From Desulfobulbaceae bacterium (GTDB lineage Bacteria; Desulfobacterota; Desulfobulbia; Desulfobulbales; Desulfurivibrionaceae): DNA of 5,271 bases. Positions within the stretch are counted from its first letter, which is position 1; every line of letters starts with the position of its first letter. The stretch is from contig PWOG01000029.1 of assembly GCA_003557565.1 (NCBI GenBank), forward strand, positions 1 through 5,271. Direction: 5' to 3'. The notes beneath the pieces were generated by a model that saw only the letters and a program-made list of their open reading frames with translations, was not told the DNA's origin and searched no databases. This document shows positions 1 through 5,271 of the stretch, piece by piece. The translations under genes and the position numbers were made by a program.

Positions 1-1091
1 ACGGCGGCGGTATCGTCGGCCGTTATACTGACTCCCCCGACCAGTTTCCCGGAGTGGCTCATTTCCACACTGTCCGTCTTAATCAGCCCTCCAGTAAGTT
101 CTATCGTACCGAACTGCTGCGTAAGGTCTGCGATCTCTGGGAGAAGCGCGGTTCCGGCTTGACCAACTTCCACGGTTCCACCGGCGACCTGATCCTGCTG
201 GGTACTCGGACCGAGGAACTAGAACCCCTGTTCTATGACCTTACCCACGATCTGGAGTGGGACCTGGGCGGCTCCGGCTCCAACCTCCGGACCCCGGCCT
301 GTTGCATCGGCAAGGCCCGCTGCCAGTGGTACTGCTACGATACCCAGGCCACCTGCCATGGCATGACCATGAAGTATCAGGACGAAATCCATCGTCCGGC
401 CTTCCCCTACAAATTTAAATTCAAGTTTTCCGGCTGCCCCAACGACTGTGTGGCCGCCATCGCCCGCTCAGACCTGTCCGCCATCGGCAACTGGCGCGAC
501 AACATCCGGATCAACCAGGATGAGGTAAAGAACTATATCAACGGCAACACCAAGCCCAGCGGCGGCGGCATTCCCGCCAAGGACGGCAAATTCGATATTC
601 AAAAAGAGGTTATCGACCTCTGTCCCACCAGTTGCATGTGGATGGAAGGTGACACCCTGAAGATTGATGATGCCGAGTGCACCCGCTGCATGCACTGCAT
701 CAATGTTATGCCCAAGGCTCTGCGCCCCGGTGCCGAACAGGGTGCATCCATCATGATGGGCGCCAAGGCTCCGATTCTTGACGGTGCCCAGCTCGGCACC
801 CTGATTGTTCCCTTCATCAAGATGGATCCGGAAAACGAGTTCGAAGAACTGGTGGACGTTATTGAAAAATGCTGGGATTACTGGATGGAGCACGGCAAGA
901 ACCGTGAGCGTCTCGGTGAAACCATTCAGCGGATCGGACTGCCCGTCTTTCTGCGGATCATGGAGGTCGAAGCCCTGCCCCAACACGTCAAGGAACCCCG
1001 CTCCAACCCCTACGTCTTCTGGCGCGAGGAAGAAGTTGAAGGCGGCTGGCAGCGTGACGTCGCGGAATTCCGCAAGAAGTACGCGCAATAA
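1..1091 (+). CDS. dsrA: Dissimilatory sulfite reductase subunit alpha DsrA (5' partial)
   Basis: Alpha subunit of cytoplasmic DsrAB, which reduces sulfite in sulfate respiration. The frame is open from the first complete codon at position 3, so the gene begins before the window; the GTG at 54 is internal. About 362 residues are visible, and by alignment from memory with the 437-residue D. vulgaris protein about 76 N-terminal residues are missing. Counting from the codon at 3, the sirohaem-proximal [4Fe-4S] cysteines are C101, C107, C145 and C149 (C-X5-C-X37-C-X3-C), exactly the family spacing. A KFKFKF stretch (137-142) and R7, R25, R96 and R155 match basic residues I recall lining the sirohaem pocket. 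The inserted ferredoxin domain has C207, C211, C226, C229 and C232 (CPTSC, then CTRCMHC). The C-terminus (QHVKEPRSNPYVF, then a Glu-rich GGW segment) is typical of DsrA. It is followed by dsrB after 71 nt. There is no frameshift or missing ligand. Confidence 0.98.
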   Translation, partial: GGGIVGRYTDSPDQFPGVAHFHTVRLNQPSSKFYRTELLRKVCDLWEKRGSGLTNFHGSTGDLILLGTRTEELEPLFYDLTHDLEWDLGGSGSNLRTPACCIGKARCQWYCYDTQATCHGMTMKYQDEIHRPAFPYKFKFKFSGCPNDCVAAIARSDLSAIGNWRDNIRINQDEVKNYINGNTKPSGGGIPAKDGKFDIQKEVIDLCPTSCMWMEGDTLKIDDAECTRCMHCINVMPKALRPGAEQGASIMMGAKAPILDGAQLGTLIVPFIKMDPENEFEELVDVIEKCWDYWMEHGKNRERLGETIQRIGLPVFLRIMEVEALPQHVKEPRSNPYVFWREEEVEGGWQRDVAEFRKKYAQ

Positions 1092-1096
1092 ACATG

Positions 1097-1112
1097 TGCG
1101 GCTGCGGCCGCA
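1097..1112 (+). repeat. GC-rich hairpin in the dsrA-dsrB spacer
   Basis: TGCGGC (1097-1102) pairs perfectly with GCCGCA (1107-1112) around a TGCG loop, starting 5 nt after the dsrA stop codon. No T-run follows; the downstream spacer is A/T-rich but mixed, so it does not look like a terminator. Inference: an mRNA 3'-end stabilising or processing element between the two subunit cistrons, or a chance GC palindrome. Confidence 0.4.
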
Positions 1113-1147
1113 AACTGCATTGCACGTAAATAAATATTACAGACTTC

Positions 1148-1154
1148 AAGGAGG
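1148..1154 (+). promoter_or_regulatory. Strong Shine-Dalgarno site for dsrB
   Basis: AAGGAGG lies 8 nt before the dsrB ATG at 1163 and is a full match to the anti-Shine-Dalgarno core. It decides the start: another ATG at 1158 is only 3 nt away and in a different frame. Such a strong site suits a subunit that must be made in equal amounts with DsrA. Confidence 0.85.
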
Positions 1155-1162
1155 TATATGAT

Positions 1163-2293
1163 ATGGGTTACGATCCGGAAAATCCGATGAAAGACAGGAT
1201 CACAGATATTGGTCCGCCACACTATGAGAAAATGTTTCCCCAGGTCATCAAGGACAACTACGGCAAGTGGTTGTACCATGAGATCGTCCGTCCCGGCGTG
1301 CTCAAGCATGTGAGCGAAACCGGCGGCGAGTGCATCACTGTCCGCGTGGGCAGCGCCCGTTTGATCTCCGTGGAGATGGTCCGCGAGATCTGCGATATCG
1401 CCGACAAGCACTGTGACGGTGTGGTTCGCTGGACCACCCGTAACAACATCGAGTTCATGGTTGACTCCGAGAGCAAGCTGCAGCCCCTGCTGGACGATCT
1501 GGCCAGCCGTGACGGGCGGTTCCCGGTGGGCGGCACCGGCGCCTGTGTTTCCAACGTGGTTCATACCCAGGGCTGGATGCACTGCCACACCCCCGCCACC
1601 GACGCCTCCGGCGTGGTTAAGGCGGTCATGGACGAGCTCTATGATCATTTCACCGAAATGAAGCTGCCGGCCAAATGCAAGGTAGCTCTGGCTTGCTGCC
1701 TGAACATGTGCGGTGCGGTTCACTGCTCCGATATCGCCATCCTGGGTGTGCATCGTAAGCCGCCGATGGTTGATCATGATGCTATTACCGGGCTCTGCGA
1801 GATCCCGCTGGCTGTTGCTTCCTGTCCCCTGGGCGCGATCAAACCCGCCAAAGCCCAGGACTCCCAGGGCAACGAGGTCAAGTCGGTCAAGGTTAACGCC
1901 GATCGCTGCATGTTCTGCGGTAACTGCTACACCATGTGCCCGGCCATGCCCCTGGCAGACCCCGAAGGTTCCGGTATCGCCATCCTGGTTGGTGGCAAGG
2001 TTTCCAACACCCGTAGCGGGCCCACCTTTTCCAAGCTGGTTATCCCCTTCCTGCCCAACACTCCGCCGCGCTGGCCGGAGACTGTTTCCGCCGTCAAGAA
2101 TATTCTCGAGACCTGGGCCGCCAATGCTCGCAAGTATGAGCGTGTTGGGGAATGGGCCGAGCGGATCGGCTGGGAGAAGTTCTTTGAAATCTGCGATATC
2201 CCCTTCACCGATAAATCCATCGATGATTATCGGCTTGCGTACGACACCTGGCGGACTACTACCCAGTTCAAGTTCACCAGCCACATCAAATAA
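1163..2293 (+). CDS. dsrB: Dissimilatory sulfite reductase subunit beta DsrB
   Basis: Beta subunit of the DsrA2B2 sulfite reductase. It is 376 residues, against about 381 in D. vulgaris. The N-terminal region (about 1-130) holds the sirohaem-binding fold and ends in GGTGACVSNVVHTQGW. The catalytic sirohaem/[4Fe-4S] cysteines are C141, C178, C179 and C183 (one Cys, then CCLNMC), with the same spacing as Cys151/188/189/193 of D. vulgaris as I recall them. A ferredoxin domain follows with C221 (CPLGAI) and C249, C252, C255, C259 (CMFCGNCYTMCP). The tail is the usual Trp-rich region (PPRWPETV to WEKFF, about 301-341). Bases 1916-1932 agree exactly, from memory, with the conserved DSR4R site used in dsrB surveys. 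The gene is complete, co-directional with dsrA, and followed by dsrD after 24 nt, so dsrA, dsrB and dsrD most likely share one transcript. Confidence 0.98.
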   Translation: MGYDPENPMKDRITDIGPPHYEKMFPQVIKDNYGKWLYHEIVRPGVLKHVSETGGECITVRVGSARLISVEMVREICDIADKHCDGVVRWTTRNNIEFMVDSESKLQPLLDDLASRDGRFPVGGTGACVSNVVHTQGWMHCHTPATDASGVVKAVMDELYDHFTEMKLPAKCKVALACCLNMCGAVHCSDIAILGVHRKPPMVDHDAITGLCEIPLAVASCPLGAIKPAKAQDSQGNEVKSVKVNADRCMFCGNCYTMCPAMPLADPEGSGIAILVGGKVSNTRSGPTFSKLVIPFLPNTPPRWPETVSAVKNILETWAANARKYERVGEWAERIGWEKFFEICDIPFTDKSIDDYRLAYDTWRTTTQFKFTSHIK

Positions 2294-2304
2294 AGTTCTG
2301 GGTC

Positions 2305-2310
2305 AAGGAG
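2305..2310 (+). promoter_or_regulatory. Shine-Dalgarno site for dsrD
   Basis: AAGGAG sits 7 nt before the ATG at 2318, inside the 24-nt dsrB-dsrD spacer, which has no room for a separate promoter. This supports the ATG start and co-transcription with dsrAB. Confidence 0.8.
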
Positions 2311-2317
2311 AACCGTT

Positions 2318-2542
2318 ATGGCATTGAGCATTGATGAACTCAAAGAAAAAATCATGGAAAAGGCATTAAAAGGCCCAAAGACCCAGCTGTACGTCAAGGA
2401 CTTTTATGCCTGTGACCCCGAGGCCAAGCCCCGGGCCGTGAAAAATGCCGCCAACGATCTGGTCAAGGAAGGCAAGCTGGTTTTCTGGTCTTCCGGCAGC
2501 ACCACCATGTATGCGGCCAAAGATCGCGCCAGAAAGGAATAA
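2318..2542 (+). CDS. dsrD: Dissimilatory sulfite reductase accessory protein DsrD
   Basis: Small cytoplasmic winged-helix protein of 74 residues (D. vulgaris DsrD is about 78). It has no metal ligands and is not a catalytic subunit; published work describes DsrD as an activator that increases sulfite reduction by DsrAB. The family signature is the segment at residues 56-65 (FWSSGSTTMY), the beta-wing of the fold. It is preceded by helices rich in Lys and Glu (DELKEKIMEKAL near 6-17 and a second helix near 38-52). The position directly after dsrB is the usual one. Its presence is commonly taken as a mark of reductive rather than oxidative Dsr metabolism. The charged C-terminal tail is short, and no signal peptide or membrane segment is visible. 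Confidence 0.96.
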   Translation: MALSIDELKEKIMEKALKGPKTQLYVKDFYACDPEAKPRAVKNAANDLVKEGKLVFWSSGSTTMYAAKDRARKE

Positions 2543-2554
2543 AGTCAGGAACGT

Positions 2555-2572
2555 GGTGCGCTAACTCGCACC
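2555..2572 (+). repeat. Hairpin downstream of dsrD
   Basis: GGTGCG (2555-2560) and CGCACC (2567-2572) form a perfect 6-bp stem with a CTAACT loop, 12 nt after the dsrD stop. No T-run follows, so it is not a terminator by itself. It stands 26 nt before the stronger terminator hairpin and could protect the 3' end of the dsr transcript. Confidence 0.45.
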
Positions 2573-2598
2573 CGGCCCCGAACTTTCGGTATAAAAGA

Positions 2599-2635
2599 CC
2601 GGGTCAGGCCCCTCAGGGGGACTGGCCCGGTTTTG
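2599..2635 (+). terminator. Intrinsic terminator of the dsrABD transcript
   Basis: CCGGGTCAG (2599-2607) pairs with CTGGCCCGG (2622-2630) over 9 bp with one G-U pair. After a G-A mismatch the stem continues with CCCC (2609-2612) against GGGG (2617-2620), closed by a TCAG loop. TTTTGTATTT follows directly at 2631-2640. Stable GC stem plus T-tract is the classic rho-independent layout. It ends only about 22 nt before the start of prfC, so it separates the dsr genes from the translation gene or attenuates read-through into it. A short A-run on the 5' side gives it partial bidirectional symmetry, but no minus-strand gene ends here. Confidence 0.88.
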
Positions 2636-2645
2636 TATTTCAACC

Positions 2646-2650
2646 GAGGA
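2646..2650 (+). promoter_or_regulatory. Shine-Dalgarno site that sets the prfC start
   Basis: GAGGA lies 6 nt before the TTG at 2657. The only other upstream in-frame start candidate, TTG at 2633, lies in the T-tract of the terminator and would have the terminator stem where a ribosome site is needed. This supports initiation at 2657. Confidence 0.6.
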
Positions 2651-2656
2651 ACAAGA

Positions 2657-4249
2657 TTGAGCAGCAAGTTAGAAAAAGAAATCGCCGCTCGGCGGACCTT
2701 TGGGATTATCAGCCATCCCGATGCCGGCAAGACCACCCTCACGGAAAAGCTGCTGCTTTTTGGCGGGGCCATTCAGCTGGCCGGTTCGGTCAAGTCCCGC
2801 AAGGCGGCCACCCATGCCTTGAGCGACTGGATGAGCATCGAACAGGAACGGGGAATTTCCGTGACCTCATCGGTGATGCAGTTCGATTACCTGGATTATA
2901 CCGTCAATCTGCTGGATACTCCCGGCCACCAGGACTTTTCCGAGGATACCTACCGGGTGCTCACCGCCGTCGACTCCGCGTTGATGGTCATCGATCACGC
3001 CAAGGGGGTCGAGCCCCAGACCGAGAAGTTGATGGAGGTCTGCCGGATGCGCAATACCCCGGTGGTCACCTTCATCAACAAGCTGGACCGGGAGGGGATG
3101 GAACCGCTGGATATCCTGGCCCAGATCGAGGACAAGCTGCAGATTGAATGTGTCCCTCTTTCCTGGCCTGTGGGCATGGGCAAACAGTTCAAAGGTGTTT
3201 ACGATATATATCGCCGGCAGCTGCACCTCTTCACCCCCGGCCGGGATCGCCGGACCGATGAGCAAGGGGTGACGATAAGGGATCTTGATGATCCCCGCCT
3301 GGATGAAATGCTGGGCACGGCGGCGGATAAGCTGCGCGAGGATCTGGAGTTGCTGGCCGGGGCCGCCAACCCCTACGATCATCAGGAGTTTCTCAAGGCC
3401 AGCCAGACCCCGGTTTTTTTCGGCAGCGCCATCAACAACTTCGGGGTCAAGGAGTTGTTGGACGCCTTCGTCGAGCTGGCCCCGGCCCCCGGCTGCCGGC
3501 CCGCCGAGCCCCGGCCGGTTTGCCCGGATGAGGAGAGCTTTTCCGGTTTTACCTTCAAGGTGCAGGCCAACATGAATCCGGCCCACCGGGACCGGATCGC
3601 TTTTTTCCGGATCTGCTCGGGACGCTTCCGGCGGGGGATGAAGGTTCGTCACCAGCGGATGGGCAAAGAAGTGGCGCTCAGTAACGCCACCATCTTCATG
3701 GCCCAGGATCGAGCCAATGTAGAGGAGGCCTTTCCCGGCGATATTATCGGCATCCACAACCACGGAACCATCAAGATCGGCGACACTTTCACCACCGCCA
3801 AGGAAAAACTCCGTTTCACCGGCATTCCCAACTTTGCACCGGAGCATTTCCGCCGGGTGATCCTGAAAAATCCTCTCAAGGCCAAGCAGCTGGCCAAAGG
3901 GCTGGTGCAACTGGCGGAAGAAGGGGCGGTGCAGGTTTTCCGCCCCCTCCAGGGTGGGGACTTTATCCTGGGGGCTGTGGGGGTGCTGCAGTTCGAGGTT
4001 ACGGTGGCCCGGCTCAAGGCTGAATACGGAGTCGAGGCCGATTATGAACCGGTGGCTTTTGGCGCCGCTCGCTGGGTCACCGCCGAAAACTCCAAAGATA
4101 TGGAAGAATTCAAGTCCAGGAATATGAACAACATGGCCCTGGATGCCGAAGAACACTTGACCTTCCTCAGTGAAAGCCCCTGGATGCTCTCCCGGACCAT
4201 GGAGATGTATTCCCGTATCACTTTTCACAAAACCCGCGAACACTCCTGA
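2657..4249 (+). CDS. prfC: Peptide chain release factor 3 (RF3), translational GTPase
   Basis: RF3 is a class II release factor: a ribosome-bound GTPase that speeds dissociation of RF1/RF2 after peptide release. From the TTG at 2657 the protein has 530 residues, close to the 529 of E. coli RF3. GTPase motifs in order: G1 SHPDAGKT (19-26), switch I RGISVT (65-70), G3 DTPGH (87-91), G4 NKLD (141-144), G5 GSA (256-258). Domain II follows (about 290-385), then the RF3-type segment GIPNFAPEHFRR (389-400) and domain III with LVQLAEEGAVQVFRP (416-430) and GAVGVLQFEV (439-448). The C-terminus FHKTREHS matches the family ending. These features separate RF3 from EF-G, TetM-type proteins and BipA. The gene is complete, starts just after the dsr terminator and ends convergently with the methyltransferase gene. 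No clear promoter of its own is visible; it may rely on read-through or a weak promoter in the spacer. Confidence 0.96.
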   Translation: MSSKLEKEIAARRTFGIISHPDAGKTTLTEKLLLFGGAIQLAGSVKSRKAATHALSDWMSIEQERGISVTSSVMQFDYLDYTVNLLDTPGHQDFSEDTYRVLTAVDSALMVIDHAKGVEPQTEKLMEVCRMRNTPVVTFINKLDREGMEPLDILAQIEDKLQIECVPLSWPVGMGKQFKGVYDIYRRQLHLFTPGRDRRTDEQGVTIRDLDDPRLDEMLGTAADKLREDLELLAGAANPYDHQEFLKASQTPVFFGSAINNFGVKELLDAFVELAPAPGCRPAEPRPVCPDEESFSGFTFKVQANMNPAHRDRIAFFRICSGRFRRGMKVRHQRMGKEVALSNATIFMAQDRANVEEAFPGDIIGIHNHGTIKIGDTFTTAKEKLRFTGIPNFAPEHFRRVILKNPLKAKQLAKGLVQLAEEGAVQVFRPLQGGDFILGAVGVLQFEVTVARLKAEYGVEADYEPVAFGAARWVTAENSKDMEEFKSRNMNNMALDAEEHLTFLSESPWMLSRTMEMYSRITFHKTREHS

Positions 4250-4264
4250 TCACGTTGGGTTGAT

Positions 4265-4277
4265 CGGCCTTCGGCCG
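4265..4277. repeat. Short hairpin between convergent prfC and prmA-like genes
   Basis: CGGCC (4265-4269) and GGCCG (4273-4277) form a 5-bp GC stem with a TTC loop (GAA on the other strand), in the 56-nt spacer between two converging genes. Neither strand has a T-run after it, so it is at most a weak or factor-assisted bidirectional terminator. Confidence 0.3.
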
Positions 4278-4305
4278 TCCCCGGTACTTCCAGTGGCGGA
4301 GTTTA

Positions 4306-5127
4306 TCAACGGTTCCGGCGGGTGGTGGCCCAGGCACACCAGCGTTGACGCTGCCGGCGTTCGAGGAAATGGATCCGGTGGTGGGGCAGCAATTTAAGCA
4401 GCTCTTCCTCCATGGGTCCGATGAAGCCGGAGCAGATCTGCAATCGGCTGCCCCAGAAACTCTCCCGCTGAAACAACTCGCCAAGCAAACCCTGGTACAG
4501 GTTGGCAATCACCAGGTCGAACTCCCCAGAATCGGGACATTGTTGCCGCAGGTCCAGGCATCGGACCTCAACCTTGTCCTCCACCCCGTTGCTTCGGCAG
4601 TTGGCCCGCGCGACCTGGCAGGCCATGGGATTGTTGTCCACCGCCAGAACCTTTTCCGCTCCCAACCGGGCGGCGGCGATGGCCAGCAGGCCGGTGCCGC
4701 AGCCCAGATCCAGAACCGAGCCGATGCCGGTTTCGGGAGTTTGTTGGTACTTGCTCAGCATCTCCAGGCACAACCGGGTACTGTGGTGAAAGCCGCTGCC
4801 GAAAATAACGCTGGGATCCAGCCGGATATCCGCCGGGCCTTCCTCCCAGACCGGTGCCACCCGCAGATTGTCCACCGTGAAGGAGGTGATCTCTTGCCCC
4901 GCTTCCCAGTCTTCATATTTCAGGTCCGCCGCGTACAGCAGACGGGCGCCGCTGTCCCGGCACAGCTGGTTGATCAGGCGCTCTTTGCAGCGGTGAAAAA
5001 AAACTACACTGCCGTCAGCCTCCGCCCAGACCCCGATCAGGTCCGGATCATCGATGGCCGGCGGGCTGGGGGCATCCAGGTGGTAGGTATAGAGCCGATC
5101 GTAGCGCTGGTATGGGGGTTTGAGCAT
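4306..5127 (-). CDS. PrmA-family SAM-dependent methyltransferase (ribosomal protein L11 methyltransferase-like)
   Basis: Class I S-adenosylmethionine-dependent methyltransferase of 273 residues; E. coli PrmA has 293 and T. thermophilus PrmA about 254. The N-terminal about 90 residues form a separate region that I cannot match confidently to the L11-recognising domain, though EDWEAGQ (72-78) aligns with the KDWEREW segment of PrmA. Then DIRLDPSVIFGSGFHHST (100-117) occupies the place of PrmA's conserved LDPGLAFGTGTHPTT. Motif I is VLDLGCGTG (138-146), the acidic ribose-binding position D164 (VLAVDNNP), and motif IV DLVIANL (204-210), like DLVVANI in PrmA. SGFIGPMEEE (233-242) matches PrmA's SGILASQ region, and the RWCAW tail resembles EEWCRITGRKN. 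PrmA methylates L11 in the cytoplasm; whether this divergent member does so is uncertain, hence no symbol. ATG at 5127 is supported by an AAGGA site 9 nt upstream. Confidence 0.8.
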   Translation of the reverse strand: MLKPPYQRYDRLYTYHLDAPSPPAIDDPDLIGVWAEADGSVVFFHRCKERLINQLCRDSGARLLYAADLKYEDWEAGQEITSFTVDNLRVAPVWEEGPADIRLDPSVIFGSGFHHSTRLCLEMLSKYQQTPETGIGSVLDLGCGTGLLAIAAARLGAEKVLAVDNNPMACQVARANCRSNGVEDKVEVRCLDLRQQCPDSGEFDLVIANLYQGLLGELFQRESFWGSRLQICSGFIGPMEEELLKLLPHHRIHFLERRQRQRWCAWATTRRNR

Positions 5128-5136
5128 GATTCTTTA

Positions 5137-5144
5137 TCCTTTTT
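5137..5144 (-). promoter_or_regulatory. Shine-Dalgarno site for the prmA-like gene
   Basis: On the minus strand AAAAAGGA ends 9 nt before the ATG at 5127-5125. It contrasts with the surrounding GC-rich sequence and supports this start codon. Confidence 0.65.
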
Positions 5145-5151
5145 GACGCTT

Positions 5152-5173
5152 CGCCGCTCCGCCGCTCCGCCGC
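5152..5173. repeat. Tandem repeat of an 8-nt unit (CGCCGCTC), about 2.75 copies
   Basis: CGCCGCTC occurs at 5152-5159 and 5160-5167, and its first six bases again at 5168-5173, with no mismatch. It lies in the non-coding leader of the prmA-like gene. Its last bases also form the left arm of a short stem, CCGCA (5170-5174) with TGCGG (5178-5182) and an AGA loop. An 8-nt period is not a multiple of three, which agrees with this part being non-coding. Function unknown. Confidence 0.6.
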
Positions 5174-5195
5174 AAGATGCGGTGCCCGTGATCGC

Positions 5196-5271
5196 TTACT
5201 GATCGACCAGGTAGCCGGGCCGCAGTCGGACAGCGGCGGCACATGGCCGTTCACCGAAGGGGGGAGGGGCG
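5196..5271 (-). CDS. Possible 3' end of an upstream minus-strand gene (partial, unrecognised)
   Basis: On the minus strand one frame is open from the window edge to a TAA at 5198-5196. It gives about 24 codons that end in RLRPGYLVDQ and are mostly G/C-ending, like the neighbouring genes. The stop is 68 nt before the prmA-like start, a plausible spacing for a co-directional gene. The fragment is too short to name and could equally be non-coding sequence that happens to be open. Sequence beyond the window would settle it. Confidence 0.3.
   Translation of the reverse strand, partial: APPPFGERPCAAAVRLRPGYLVDQ

Noticed and set aside
54..56. GTG at 54 as the dsrA start codon
   Set aside because: The frame is open upstream to position 3 and encodes GGGIVGRY, a conserved part of DsrA, so the true start lies before the window.
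1010..2284. Long minus-strand open frame (424 codons) opposite dsrB
   Set aside because: GC-rich third positions in dsrB keep the antisense frame open. The product has no family features, while dsrB is fully identified on the plus strand.
2590..2595. TATAAA as a -10 element for prfC
   Set aside because: No TTGACA-like -35 lies 15-19 nt upstream, and a transcript starting about 2602 would still form most of the terminator stem before reaching prfC.
2867..4243. Long minus-strand open frame (458 codons) opposite prfC
   Set aside because: Antisense shadow of prfC for the same reason; the plus-strand frame has all five GTPase motifs.
4340..4353. Inverted repeat CAGCGT-TG-ACGCTG near the 3' end of the prmA-like gene as a terminator
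   Set aside because: It lies inside the coding region, the loop is only 2 nt, and no T-run follows on either strand.
4345..5202. Plus-strand 285-codon open frame opposite the methyltransferase gene
   Set aside because: It is the antisense shadow of the PrmA-like gene, whose minus-strand frame carries clear SAM-binding motifs. The plus-strand product has no recognisable motif and is low-complexity Gln/Ala/Pro-rich.
5048..5254. Minus-strand 68-codon open frame at the right end
   Set aside because: It overlaps the start and first 80 bases of the prmA-like gene in another frame, has no recognisable features, and would read through that gene's leader repeat.

Overview
The window is the 3' part of a dissimilatory sulfite reductase operon, dsrA (5'-truncated by the window edge), dsrB and dsrD. 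It is followed on the same strand by prfC (peptide chain release factor 3) and then, in convergent orientation, by a PrmA-family methyltransferase gene. The linked dsrA-dsrB-dsrD set with a DsrD winged-helix protein points to a sulfate/sulfite-reducing (reductive-type Dsr) bacterium. GC-rich codon use and the protein sequences look like Desulfobacterota (former Deltaproteobacteria). A Desulfobulbales/Desulfurivibrio-like origin is my guess from general resemblance, not a demonstrated placement.

Layout: 1-1091 dsrA (C-terminal about 362 residues); 1092-1162 spacer with a GC hairpin and a very strong Shine-Dalgarno sequence for dsrB; 1163-2293 dsrB; 24-nt spacer; 2318-2542 dsrD; 2543-2656 spacer with two hairpins in tandem, the second a strong intrinsic terminator (2599-2635); 2657-4249 prfC, best started at a TTG just after that terminator; 4250-4305 short convergent spacer; 4306-5127 (minus strand) prmA-like gene; 5128-5271 a GC-rich flank with an 8-nt tandem repeat and perhaps the last codons of another minus-strand gene. 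No stretch longer than 300 bases lacks a gene.

DsrA and DsrB form the alpha2beta2 sirohaem/[4Fe-4S] enzyme that reduces sulfite in the cytoplasm. DsrD is the small protein reported to stimulate it. All the cofactor cysteines expected in DsrA and DsrB are present with the spacing known from Desulfovibrio vulgaris, so the enzyme looks intact. prfC and the prmA-like gene are translation-related functions, separated from dsr by a terminator and, for prmA, by strand. I see no functional link to sulfite reduction beyond adjacency.

I found no mobile element, CRISPR array, tRNA or rRNA, and no convincing new system. The points most worth a second look are the divergent PrmA-like protein, the hairpin-terminator junction directly before prfC, and the structured dsrA-dsrB spacer.
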